DNA of 64,000 nt from the NCBI GenBank assembly GCA_026874595.1, contig CM049307.1, forward strand, positions 36,124,862-36,188,861, read 5' to 3'. Below the pieces are notes generated by a model that saw only the letters and a program-made list of their open reading frames with translations, was not told the DNA's origin and ran no database searches. Position numbers and translations under genes: made by a program. This DNA is from Sipunculus nudus. Taxonomy: Eukaryota > Annelida > Sipuncula > Golfingiida > Sipunculidae. Below are positions 48,245 to 60,324 of this stretch, one piece after another (the stretch's first letter is position 1; every line of letters starts with the position of its first letter).

Positions 48245-49301
48245 AGGTTTTATATGTTATTATATAGTTTTATATATTTAGATTTAGAGTCAGGAAAAAG
48301 CAAGTCTCAAACCCAAAAGAAAAACAATTAAGAAAAAATTAACATTTCATCAGTTTTATTGATAAAACGATTATTGCAAGAGACGCCATGCAGTATATTT
48401 AATCTGATACACCGACCGGGTGATGTAATGCCTTGTACATCTCAACATCACGCAATAAGAATTTATTTCCAGGATGAACTACTCCCAACGAAAATATAAG
48501 TAGAAGGTGGACCTGTGTGACCCTACAACCTTTCCCCGTTTTCCTTTTTCTAACATTCCCCTGTCGTGTGAACAATTCTGGCGACTGTTATATGTAAGGA
48601 TGTCATGTAGGAGAGTTTTTCACTCTTGGCGCTTATACCAGAAGCTGAGTCACACATTTAAGAGGCAATGGAGCACATGACTGTCCCTAATGCACAGTTC
48701 GGTTAATGATGTTTCACGTTGGTAATGTGGATTAATACTGACGTATGAAGGCCAAGTATAATGCGGCCCATATGCGTTGAATGCGGCTGGATTTGGCCAC
48801 CTAGTGGCGTGTCCTGTGGCTCACACCCGGGAAACATCTGTAGATTATGTTTACTTTGCCAAACATGAAACACCTCTCACTGGCCATCATGGACACAGTT
48901 ATAGACAGATTTTCCAGCTGATCAACCTGGGCGAGTCTCCAACTCTGCCCTCTGCATTTATATACTGCGTATACTCCAGCATCATACTGGATTCTGAACA
49001 ACTATCTGATGTAGGTATGAGGGTCTGCTTGTACAGGGGCGAGGACAAGTCTGCATCAAGATGAGTCAGACACTTGCCAAATATAACACCTATCTATGAA
49101 AGACCCAGATTTAACAGGGCTGCGATCAAAGGTTGATCACCTGTACACATTCTAGGGGCACTGCCCGTTCTGGTACGTCGCTGCTCATAAAGCCTCATTT
49201 ACATAGCATTTCGGGAATGGGTCAATGAAGAATCGATCAGACTTTGGTGTGGATCAGACACATGATCCGGATCAAGGAACAGTTGAACGTGATTAAGGAA
49301 G
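48242..49301. other. Unique noncoding sequence
   Basis: Overlapping plus and minus frames at 48777-49064 lack recognisable motifs. A CTCF-like core lies at 48796-48807. Confidence 0.45.
48796..48807 (-). promoter_or_regulatory. CTCF-like core (reverse)
   Basis: GCCACCTAGTGG fits the central twelve positions of the reversed CTCF core (GCCMYCTRSTGG) exactly. Confidence 0.35.
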
Positions 49302-49455
49302 ATTCGCCAATATACAATCATGCACTTATGTACGAATGGACCTGGGAATATGGGCCGAGTAAGTGAATGTATGCAAACACGTACGGCTTGGGGGTATCCC
49401 ATGATGGGGACCCCCACATGACGGAGGTTTGCATTTCTTATAGTTTGGTTCTGTG
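49302..49455 (+). repeat. Dispersed short repeat, copy C
   Basis: It shares CAATATACAA, CTTATGTACGA, CCTGGGAATATGGGCCGA, GCAAACACGTACGG and GGAGGTTTGCATTTCTTA with copies A and B, in the same orientation. It also carries a ~33-base insertion (49386-49418) that can fold as GGGGGT...ACCCCC. Confidence 0.7.
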
Positions 49456-49566
49456 TTTTATATCGGTATCAAAGAAATAAGATTAGGTAAATGTGTTTTT
49501 TTTTTGTAAGATCTGAATTTCTGAAACACATTGAAATTCAAAACTATTTTACGTCTATCAGAATCT

Positions 49567-49728
<162 letters not shown>

Positions 49729-51043
49729 CTCATGGATTGTGACAGTTGTCACGGCCTGTTTTGTTCTTATTAATGGCACTGGAGGGGGTCCTCCCCAGGC
49801 AGACTCATATTTATCCAAATAAAATGCACAGATGAGCAAAAATAATGGACAATTTGATGATTATCGGCACTTTCCGGCCTTTTAGACTCCTATAGCGATA
49901 AATATACACCTCCCATAGGTCATAATTACATTTGTTCCTGCGCATGCCGGAGGGACCCACAAGCGGCGATGATGGCGCGAAACGGCGTTAGATATCGTCT
50001 GCCGTTGAATGCAATGTCGTCTGCTTTCGCTGGGTTTGTCCACGCGGAACAACGGTAGTTGTAAAACCCAGCAACAGGTTCGCAACGCCAGCATGCCACG
50101 AGAAAAGGAAAGGGCGCTTAAACAATGCGAACCCATCAGTTTGCACACACCCACTGTTAGCTCTTAGACTCCCAACAGAGCAAATTAGGGACATTGCAGC
50201 CACGCATTTCCCGTGGCTCATGTAGCCTGACAGGAAAATAAAGGGTTGGGTGCAAAGGAACCCGGCGACATAGTACACCTAAGATATATAATGAACTCCT
50301 GCCGACCCCTTTGTCGCGTTCCCATGGAGCGGGCGTCAGCGCATGCGTAGGGCGACAAATATACTGCTGGATTCGGTTATCAAAGCAAATTCAATCGGAG
50401 TGACACTGCTGTTAGTCAGAGTTATGACACTATGATCACAAAGAGGCGTTCATAATGAAGTCACTTCAGGCCCGAGCCCTGTAATTGAAAGATTGCCATC
50501 AGGTTTACATATACATAAATGTGTTGTTATCACTGGAGCGGGAAGCGCTCTGTCAGGCCATAAAGACTTTGCCGCCTTGGTTGCACTAAATGCCTCCAGG
50601 ACACGTGCATTGTCTCTTTTTTGGTTCAAATATTATAAGCATATGAAAGGTGTGACTATAGCAGAGTTAATTGGAAGGGAAGGAGCATAAGAAAGTTTTG
50701 AATGATACATTTATCACTCAGGTGTTGACGAGCGGTCTTTTTTTAAAGACGAGAATGAACGGAGAGTGTGACATGTAAATTTATGCAGAACAGATATTCT
50801 TGACTATGTTCTGTGTGTCACATATTTTGTAAAATGTATAAATATTGTGGAACTTTTTACTGGCAATCACAGCCAATTTATAATTGCTTTCGTAGTTGTA
50901 CCTCAAAATTGCCTTGCATGACATATATAACGATAATAATGCCCTTATATAATTTTCATAAAGATACATTTAGGCTATATTTTATGCATTATATGAATAC
51001 AATCTAAAGGTATAAAATATCATTTTAATTGCATATGTTGTGT
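49729..51043. other. Unique noncoding sequence
   Basis: A GC-richer block lies at 49880-50350, with GCGCATGCGTAG (NRF1-like) near 50340. Frames on the minus strand (49882-50154, 49988-50278) overlap each other and are not recognisable. Confidence 0.45.
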
Positions 51044-51052
51044 AACATATAG

Positions 51053-51106
<54 letters not shown>

Positions 51107-51116
51107 TCTATATGTT
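51044..51116. repeat. (AT)n run inside a larger inverted repeat
   Basis: AACATATAGAA on the left and TTCTATATGTT on the right are complementary apart from one base and enclose the (AT)n run (51056-51102). The whole 73 bases could fold into one long hairpin. Confidence 0.85.
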
Positions 51117-52517
51117 TTATGTCATATTTTATAATATAAAACCTTGTATATTGAATTGCCTTGCACTATATATATGTACGTCAACAATATTTATTTGAGC
51201 GTGTAATGTCTAGAATACGGGATATCGCTAATGCAGCTTCTCGTGTAGATGGAGGAGAAAAACGACTGGCTGGCGCAGCCGGAAGCTTGTTTGTGCAGGC
51301 AAGCGTGATTCAGCCGGACACTCATTAACACGGACCAAACTGACAGTCCTCACTTTGTTAGCGTATACGCGCTATGGAATCTCTAAAAACAATATGATCA
51401 TTGAAAAAATACGAGGTTAAATTGTTTCGTACCATAATGTATCAAAATTCAAGGAAACTTGCAAAATCTGATGTTTATCAATGACTAAAGACCCTCTTTA
51501 CGTTTCCCTTATATCATCCGCTACAAGGCAGTTGATTCAAGATCAACTTCTAATGCAAACCGTGCCGAATGCAGAATTTTCTTATGTCCTTAATATTCTG
51601 TATTATGGTTTAACACGGCAAAATAAATATAATGAATAATAAGTTTCAGGATGATCGGCAATTAAAAACACAATGTCCAGTGCCCACACTGCTGTGTTGA
51701 ATGAATGGGCTGGTCAGGCTGGACGCTAGGGGACACTAGTTGTTTGCCTGCAGTTTTTCAAGCAGGCAGTCATTTACTTCCTCCACACACGAGAGTATCG
51801 GTATTAGCGATATCCCGTATTAAAAATCAATAAAAAATGCGTTTGGTATTATATTACATTATTTAGACCAGTCTATATATAACGTAACAGAGGGGATTCT
51901 TACAGGTTTGTTGTTAAATCCATATTTAAAAATGCAAAAGTTGGATGCGTGAGTCGTTCACCTATAATATGCAATATGCTTGTATGAATATACTGAATGA
52001 TTAATGAGGTATAATATACAATGACACGCGCACACACGTATATGGATATATGGTCGGTAATATAATATAATTGCTGCAAGTGTCCTTGGTATGAGGTTTG
52101 AGACTCGCTTTGTGACCAAGAGTAATGTCAATTCGTAACCATGACAACCAAAAGGTAAACATACAATTAATTATATGTCACCTTTTATAAAGTACGAGCA
52201 TATCCTAATATCAATCATCTTTTATTAATTATACCAAATAGAAAGAATTGCTTGCATGAAAATTTGACAAGTATACAAGCGACAGAGGAAAGCGCGGGAG
52301 ACTGAGCAGACGACAAATAGTTTGACCGCTGATTGGTGGCGGAAATAGGCGCATGATGCTGCGCTAGTTCATTCTGTTTGTTTTAATTTTCCAGGAAATG
52401 TGCCTGTAATGCCTTTGAGTGCATGTAAAAAAGAACTGTTGCCATTCTAGCCCAGAGACTAATTGATTATCATGTCTCCCGCAAATATTCATCGTAAATG
52501 ACCAAGCACTAACTGAT
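51117..52517. other. Unique noncoding sequence
   Basis: I see nothing recognisable here. Confidence 0.5.
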
Positions 52518-52639
52518 CTCAAAGGCACAACTATAAACGGATTTGTGAGATGAACGGGTCACCTTCATAAGCACGGTATCAGATAAGTTGTGTGCATGCA
52601 TGGGACACAGTATTTGGATGTGCATGGTATAAAATACAA
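52518..52639 (-). CDS. Candidate exon A of a possible paralogous pair (hypothetical)
   Basis: On the minus strand, an acceptor-like TTTATTTCAG precedes 52639. The open frame then runs to a GAG codon at 52518-52520. Codons 52518-52568 (MKVTRSSHKSV...E) resemble those at 53998-54051 at 9 of 17 residues, with differences concentrated in third positions. No GT donor follows the GAG, and the frame stops soon after. It could be a decayed exon, or chance. Confidence 0.18.
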
Positions 52640-53997
52640 CTGAAATAAATGCAGCATATAAGGCGGGCGATATAAGTAACATATATACCCTATAATTGCA
52701 TGTTTCACTGCAGAAATACATTATATACAATTAATTATATTTATAATCAATTATGTATACATATGTATAATCAATTATAATATAAAATTATACACACACA
52801 AATTTATTATCAATTATACAGGAATAATTACTTCTAATTTGGCATAATGTATTCACAGGTACATTAACTGCCTATGTACATGTATGCCTAAACAAACACA
52901 ATAAGTAGCCAGAGGCGAGAGGGAACACTGAAATTTAAATTTGAATTTGACTGCCGTTTGACATTGCCCAGATCCCCAGGGAAGTGTCAGCTAACACAAG
53001 TTCCCACACCTCAAATCTGCTCTCTCAAAAGGCCATCGGGTGAATTAATTTGCTCTTTGCACTCAATGTGCGTGATAAGGAACTTCATCAGTTCACACTA
53101 TAATTACCGCCGGACACATCCTTTCAAAATACCTGTATTGTCTATGCTATTTCTCCAGTGGACCGCGAGTAAGGATCATTAACCTTGACAAGCCCCCGCG
53201 AGCGGGAAAGAGGGGTGGGAAGAGGTGGTCACATGGTCCCTAGGTAGTGAATTCAACCTTTTTCTCAGTTGTCCACAAACCACCAATTTTTGTCTCATGA
53301 ATGAAGTGCCCAATGCTACAATTTTCACACCAACGAAACAGTTTGAGCGTCTGAAAATAATGGAGTGGATATACCCATGGGTCATGCGTTTTGTCATTAG
53401 TTTATGCCAGAGGTGCACTTAGCACAACACTGAACTCATGTATATATAATACAGTGTGACTGACAAGTCATTAATAATGTACGGGCGTCCAGAGTTCCGT
53501 AAAGTCAAAGTTATATGTAAACATTCAATTTTGCTATTTCACTTTCAGCTATATACATCTATAATTTCAAGTGAAGGCGAAAGCGTGCAAAATTTTAATA
53601 CCATTTCTGCATGTAAAATGTCTGACCGTTTTCTCTCTCTATTTTTTTTTTTGGATAAATTTATACGAAATATGCAATGACCCTTATTATAATGTCTTCA
53701 CTATTGCACCTATGGATCAAAACACTCTATATACAAAAAAGCCAAAGAAAAACATTAAATGCCAGTGCAAGATAATTTTAAGGCTGACATATTAGTTACG
53801 ATGCATGTTTTAACCATACGTCAAGGTAATATAGCCATATTTATACAAATGATGCGTTCACAGAAATTATGCGTTTATATCATCAATTAATTCAGCATGA
53901 ACACATGTCGTTTAGGCAGGCAACTCCGTTAACACTCAGCTTGAATTCAATGGCTAGTAACAATGACACTATATATATGTGACTTAATTATATCTAC
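52640..53997. other. Unique noncoding sequence
   Basis: AT-rich DNA with short uninformative frames. A GC-richer patch lies at 52960-53240. Confidence 0.45.
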
Positions 53998-54101
53998 CTC
54001 GTGGATAAACCTGTAAATCACGGTTTCGTGGGAGGTCCGTGTGACATTCATACACATCACGGAGCCTGATTCATCAAAACACCTCGTGTCAGTCAGCCTC
54101 C
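53998..54101 (-). CDS. Candidate exon B of a possible paralogous pair (hypothetical)
   Basis: On the minus strand an acceptor ATTTATTTACAG ends just before 54101. The open segment of 104 bases ends with GAG followed by a GT donor (GAG|GTAGAT). It encodes a stretch with MNVTRTSHETV, similar to MKVTRSSHKSV of the segment at 52518-52639. Both start in the same codon phase after similar acceptors. No protein family is recognised. Confidence 0.25.
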
Positions 54102-55498
54102 CTGTAAATAAATTCGTGCTAATAGAGTTTATGGCAGCTCTAATGTACGGGGCTTCTTCAGGGACCGTTATGGCGAGTGGAATGAACATGACAGAGTGAT
54201 TTCCCCGAAATCCTTCAGCAACAGATCATCGCTACATCTGGTTCCAGCAATATATATCTTTGTTATCACCTCTGGAACTAACCAGCTCAACATGCGCAGC
54301 ACTCGCGGCCTGTTCTTTGTTTTGAACCGACCCCTTTCCTGCAGCGCCGCGTGTAATCGTTACCGAACCCGAAAAGCCTACATCTGTCGCGGCTGAAACT
54401 GATACCTGGGTTAAGCTCAAGTCATCTGCTTACTTCTGGTGACTACGGTAATTAGTTCTGGGGTTTAATTTAGCACAACGAAAGAGGTTTAATCAAGTGC
54501 TGATGTGCCTTCAGGAGCCCGACATTATTCACTGCGGGACTACAGGAAGGTGGGTACCTCGCTGCGCCTGGCTGCTGTCGATCAGCGCCGAGATACGACA
54601 CACGATAGATCCATTTATTTTTGTAAAATGTAAACAAATTATGTGCTTGTAACTCTGAAGACAAAGACCCCCCTGTTCCTGATCTTCAAGTGTTAAGGTC
54701 TGATAAAAACCTTACACCCCCAGCGTTAAATGTATTTGACATCTGTGTTCCGTTTTATTCTTGTATCCACGTGGCCCGGCTGACATCGCAAATTGATATG
54801 CATTGTCTCGACTTTATTGTTGCCGTTGTAACACGATGAAGTGTAAAACAGAGTTCATTTTTTTTCATAGTACTCCATAGGTTTTCAATTGAATATTTTT
54901 TTGCCGGATAATTGATGTGAGTAATTATCACTAGGATTATTTATATAAACATTTAAATCAGAGGTACAATATTTACACAGGTGGGCGATGTTAGAGGCAA
55001 AAAAACACACCACCATTAGTCCCAGCCATCTTATCATGTATTAAACTTTGTTTTAACAAACAGTGAGAAACACTCCCAACATGCTTTCAGAACATGAGGT
55101 ATATTAATGCCGATTACATCTTGACCACAGAGTTCAAACACCGACACACTGATTCCCACTGTTTTGTTAAGTTATGTATCTATAGGCGCCTTCAGAAGCA
55201 AAGGCATGAGCAATCATATAAACATATAAAATTGTCATTTTATGATTTTGACACGATGCTAACATTGACTCATTTTTTTCGTTATTCCCTTTCTTATAAG
55301 GTATACGCTTCGACTGGTTTCAGTGTTGTTTCAGTTAGGGATCTCGGGGGATGTGACGATTTTTCTCTCCAAGCCGGAGTTGTTCGGAGTTCCCTTTTAA
55401 TTTGGGAATTTGACACAAACAGATTTAACCAACATGGCACAAAATGAAAGTATTTTATTGGTATGATTATTTAAAATAACACATTGTCGCATGTGGCA
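54102..55498. other. Unique noncoding sequence
   Basis: The block 54140-54560 is less AT-rich. A minus frame at 54232-54420, rich in S, V and A, is not recognised. The 117-codon plus frame at 55094-55447 also shows no motif. Confidence 0.4.
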
Positions 55499-56790
55499 AA
55501 TGGGAGTCAACACAACAGTTTTTTCCAGATCGAACTTAACACCACACTGAGAAGCAGATGAGAGTCACCACGAGATGAAAAGTGGAATCAATGCCGTTAT
55601 ATATACAAGGTGCGGACTGGAGTCAATATCATCCAAAGAACCTGGTCGGAGTCAACGCCATTGCGAGAGGCTGGACAGAATCAGTACAACTACGGGATGC
55701 ATGTCGGAGTTAACAACATTACGAGAGGCAGGAAAGAGTCAATAAGCATGTTGGATTTAACAACATAACGAGAGGTAGGAAAGAGTCAATACCACCACGA
55801 GAAGCATGTCGGAGTTAACAACATTACGAGAGGCAGGAAAGAGTCAATAAGCATGCTGGAGTTAACAACATAACGAGAGGTAGGAAAGAGTCAATACCAC
55901 CACGAGAAGCATATCGGAGTCAACACGATTACGCGAGACAGGAAAGAGTCAATACCACTAGGAAAAGCATGTGGGAGTTAACAACATTACGAGAGACAGG
56001 AAAGAGTCAATACCACCACGAGAAGCATGCCGGAGTTAACAACATTACGAGAGACAGGAAAGAGTCAATACCACCACGAGAAGCATGTTGGAGTCAACAC
56101 CATTACGCGAGGCAGGAAAGAGTCAATACCACCACGATAAGCATGTCGGAGTTAACACCATTACGCGAAGTAGGAAAGAGTCAATACCACCACGATAAGC
56201 ATGTCGGAGTTAACACCATTACGCGAAGTAGGAAAGAGTCAATACCACCACGAGAAGCATGCCGGAGTCAACAGCAGTACGTGAGGCAGGAAAGAGTCAA
56301 TACCACCACGATAAGCATGTTGGAGTTAACACCATTACGCGAGGCAGAAAAAGAGTCAATACCACCACGAGAAGCATGTTGGAGTGAACACCATTACGCG
56401 AGGCAGGAAAGAGTCAACACCACCACGAAAAGCATGTCGTAGTCAACACCATTACGAGGTGCTGGGCAGAGTCAGTAGCATTACGAGAAGCATGTCAGAG
56501 TCAACACCATTACGAGATGCTGGGCAGATTTCATTTCTAATAGGAGAAGCATGTCAGAGTCACCATTACGAGGTGCTGGGCAGAGTCAGTATCATGACGA
56601 GAAGCATGTCAGAGACAACACCATTACGAGATGCTGGGCAGATTCCTTTTCAATAGGAGAAGTATGTCAGAGTCAACACCATTACGAGGTGCTTTTCAGA
56701 GTCGGTACCATTACGAGAAGCATGTCAGAGTCAACACCATTACGAGGTGCTGGGCAGAGTCAGTATCATTACGAGAAGCATGTCAGAGTG
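55499..56790 (+). repeat. 58-bp minisatellite, ~1.3 kb
   Basis: The unit resembles AGTCAATACCACCACGAGAA + GCATGTCGGAGTTAACAACA + TTACGAGAGGCAGGAAAG (58 bases; successive GCATG positions 56025 and 56083). The left edge (55499-55680) is strongly decayed. At 55680-55920 full-length and shortened units alternate. The right third (56440-56790) uses a different variant with GAGGTGCTGGGCAGAGTCAG. Because 58 is not a multiple of three, a continuous frame (55969-56442) passes through three reading phases. It shows a ~58-residue super-repeat, an arithmetic effect rather than proof of a protein. Confidence 0.95.
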
Positions 56791-57235
56791 AGCTTGAATC
56801 AGGAAGATTAAGGTCACCAGTTTTCAAACTTAGTTGAAACAATATTATATATGTGTGTTAAATTTAAATGGACATAATCAGGAGAAATATTTTGTCTATT
56901 CTTTCACACTACCAGTTCTGTTTTGCTTTATACTTAAGTTTCCTAGCAAAACTATCCCGGCAAGCAGTCTCAGTACCTCCCATACGGCTGTTTAACACCC
57001 TTGTTATGGTTTTGCGTTGTGAGTAAACGCAGTCCACTTGTGTCTGTTTACCATAACAAGTCCGCCTGACCGGAGGTCCGATCACACGGTGTTTCAGCGA
57101 ACGGAAACATGTACGGTATTATATTTTTGGACCAGGTCAGTCATCTCTTGATTGACACGTGTTGTGGCCCGGGATGCACACGCTGTGTTTATATTGACAC
57201 CTGTGATCGCGCCCGGTCCACTGTTTTTTACATTT
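56791..57235. other. Unique sequence with a stem-loop
   Basis: A fragment of the TCAAGGTCA-type repeat tail (GATTAAGGTCACCAGTTTTC) lies at 56806-56825. An 11-bp perfect inverted repeat lies at 57000-57060. Confidence 0.5.
57000..57060. repeat. Nested inverted repeat (stem-loop)
   Basis: CTTGTTATGGT (57000-57010) and ACCATAACAAG (57050-57060) are perfect complements with a 39-base loop. Inside the loop TGCGTT (57013-57018) pairs with AACGCA (57026-57031). Confidence 0.85.
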
Positions 57236-57375
57236 TCGACCCATTTGACCTTGAAAAGTAAAGTCAAGGTCACAACTTTTCAAACTTGTCTGAGAACTTT
57301 GCTGGAACAATTTGTTTCTTTAATTTAAAAATTCACTTCAAAAGTTAACAGCTTTGTCTTGTACGAAAGACTGGT
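57236..57375 (+). repeat. Single TGACCTTGA/TCAAGGTCA-type repeat unit
   Basis: TGACCTTGA at 57246-57254 and TCAAGGTCA at 57264-57272 are followed by the family's TTTTCAAACTTGTCTGAGAACTT-like body. It is the same family as 5325-5942 and 44230-45395. Confidence 0.75.
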
Positions 57376-59530
57376 GGTGCCACCTATGATACTTTTGCTG
57401 TTTAATAACCACATCATTGCCACTTGAGAATAGGCTAAGCAATATAGTTATCAAAGAAATAAACGTGATTTTTAGAACAACCCATTTAGCCTTTTTGGAG
57501 AAAAAAATTTTACTGACATGAGACTTTATTTCTGGGTTAATTTTATGTTTTATGAAGAAAAATCACATTTCTATCTGAATTGTTATTATCACATGTATTC
57601 ATAATCATATTACATAACAGGTTGCTTTCATATATGATATATGCATACATGCTTATAGGTATCTAAATTGCAAATTACAGAAAAAAAACAAATTACAAAA
57701 GACTAAAATGAAATTGATTGATGGTAATCACAAATATAGTTAGACTTATGTAAAGATTAACATAGCGACCTTTGTTTGTGATTTTAAATAAGTAACATGA
57801 ACGAAAGTGTTTTCTCATCCTGTCTTGTGAATCTCGGTTATGATTCTGACATATCAAATACGGCCTCTCTGCCCACATGCACGCTTCATAATTGTTCTCC
57901 GTCTGGTATTCTCGTCAGAACAGAATTACCCCTCCTTCCGCCAAGGTCTCAAGTTAACTGAGAATTAATTGATGAAAACATGTCAGTGTGACCTTAAACA
58001 TGCTTTCAGATACTGTGCCGCCCAATGAGAAATATGATCTTTCTTTTTTATAAAGAATAAAAGTGTTTCTACAGTGGCTGCCTTGTGGGAAGATTGTTAA
58101 AACGTTCAGCTTGCTGACTCACTAGACATGGGCAGCGTGGATTGTAGCTGGTAATGCACTTACATAAGGCACAGGGACCGGGGTTCTGGTTACTTCATTA
58201 TCGCCTGGAACACGGTGTGGAAAAGCTTAAAAGAAATACCGCGAGGCCACATGCCACGAGCACACTGGACATTGGTAAACCTGATACCGGAACAGTTAGC
58301 ATTGTGCGAGTTTTCAATGCCGCTTACGCAATTTGCGCATCTCAAAGCCTATAATTACACAAGCCTGTTAGCGCGATACATAAACGGTTTTGCGCAGATA
58401 GCAAAGCGCGGATTAAGCTAAGAAAACACACAATCAAATGAACGCTAAACAAATGGGCCGCTTATGTCATGTGATTGTAGGCGCGGAGATTCAGGTATTT
58501 GTGAATTATGTTGATAGATGTATAAACAGAGTGCCCGATCACCGAGTAATGTCTATTTTCTTAACGATCTTATCAGCTGTATTTCTGATTAGACTTCTCT
58601 CAGGGCGTTTCTGTAAACTATTAGCCCGCTGTTTACTGTCATAACACCTTAATACGCTAATATGTCTCCTGTAAGTACAATTTGCAGTAACGTCTTTGAA
58701 TAATGGTAAATGGATATACACTGATGCATAAAACACTCCAAAATTTCTGCATTAGCTCATACTACGTCAATATTAACCTTTTTGATAACAATTAACTGAA
58801 TGAACACGCTCTTTTCTTATAGCTCAGGACTGCATGGGTAATATTTTTTTTTTCCACATGAAATCTACATTCCAGGTCGTGAGAACACGTGTCGAACACG
58901 TCTTGGATCCCCATGACAACGCCAGGCATGCAATTGATTTCAATCATACCTGCACAGGAGCACTAATGGTTCGGGCATGCAAGCGGACAGGTAGATGAGA
59001 TGAAAACTAAATGCACCCGGTAGAATTATAACCCATCACTGCATATGTATATCTCTTGTCTTCATGCCACTGAAGCACAAAAAAAAAACTCTTTAATAAT
59101 AAATTTAAATTCTCTCGCATGCGCCAAAACGGTTCACTATATAGTTATATATTCACAATTCTTTTGCAGTGTGTGTCTTTTCTAATCAATGGATGTTATC
59201 AAGAGTATACCGTCCTCCAGGGATGATTTTATTTTTAATAGAAATTAAATATAAATATATCCTTATATAATTTTTTATTCTTTCAGAATCCAGCAGACCA
59301 AGGGAGACGCGTTATATACTCATTAATATGTATATAGCTTATTTGCTAAACAATTCAATGAATTTACATGCATATATGCATGCAGGTTTAAATGCCGACT
59401 GTCAAATTATCCATTCATACATTAATACAAATATATATATACATATATTATGTGCTTGCATATATATACCTACACACATTAAATGCACATATTCATGTCA
59501 TAACTCGGCTCTATCACTTTTGACCATGCT
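57376..59530. other. Unique noncoding sequence
   Basis: Short frames at 58154-58421 and 58438-58644 have no recognisable content. Confidence 0.5.

Positions 59531-59578
<48 letters not shown>
59531..59578. repeat. (AT)n microsatellite
   Basis: An AT run with one AAAT interruption is seen directly. Confidence 0.95.
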
Positions 59579-59582
<4 letters not shown>

Positions 59583-59853
59583 AATATATGATATAACTGA
59601 GTTGGTCTCTTGTCAACTTGTGTTGATAAAGTGCATGAAAACACTATAAAAGTATATTAAGAAGGTGTACTTTTATTCATTTATCTGCATACACACATAC
59701 ATATGGCGTCATATAATATAGCTCTTAACCCACACGCATTTACAGACAACAATATAATATATATTTTCGGATATACAGTGGCGTTTTCTTTAGTTACCAT
59801 CACGTTTTTGGGTGAGTTTGTATGATAGCGGCGTCTTGGCATGGAGATATCGC

Positions 59854-60324
59854 TCAATAAGTCAGTAAGATTCGTATGGTAAAGCTAAGAGAGGCTGACC
59901 GTTCTATACATAATGAATCAGCATTGTCACAAGCCGGCACAGCATGCATGGACGTGACCGGGTCGCAGGAGACAGCACCTGTGGAAGGCTGCCAGTAGCC
60001 GGGGATAATGGCATTATTGGCTAATAGCGGGATCGATGGCCAGAGAGATCCGCGGATTCCAGGCTCAGTGGTCAGCGTGCCCTGTGGTGGACTGTGGCTA
60101 GTGCAGGACGATGTCCAGCTAATTGGCACCGGGCTTTTGCGGCTCCCTCCTTGGGCACGCTCAACAAGTGGACTTGTATAGATGCTCTCTGCTAATGGCT
60201 GTAGAGCTTTTATCTCCGGTGTATTGTTATCTCGCAGATCAATGGCCAGCCCTTCTGGGCTAGTCTGACCGGCACGTACCCAGCGGTATGTCTTATAACG
60301 CCCATATCGATGATGACCTTTCAT
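59854..60324 (-). CDS. Open frame of 156 codons, hypothetical
   Basis: It is one of the two longest frames here not explained by microsatellite or transposon (the 58-bp minisatellite frame is similar). It is rich in S, T and P with eight Cys, and its ATG has an A at position -3. A short pyrimidine run ending in AG (GTCTCCCTAG) lies just upstream. The block is GC-richer than its surroundings. I recognise no domain, signal peptide or membrane segment. A chance frame in GC-richer DNA is at least as likely. Confidence 0.2.
   Translation of the reverse strand: MKGHHRYGRYKTYRWVRAGQTSPEGLAIDLRDNNTPEIKALQPLAESIYTSPLVERAQGGSRKSPVPISWTSSCTSHSPPQGTLTTEPGIRGSLWPSIPLLANNAIIPGYWQPSTGAVSCDPVTSMHAVPACDNADSLCIERSASLSFTIRILLTY

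Noticed and set aside
55499-56790. A possible CRISPR-like array because of regular 58-bp spacing
   Set aside because: There are no unique spacers between constant repeats; the whole unit is repeated, and the sequence is animal-like.
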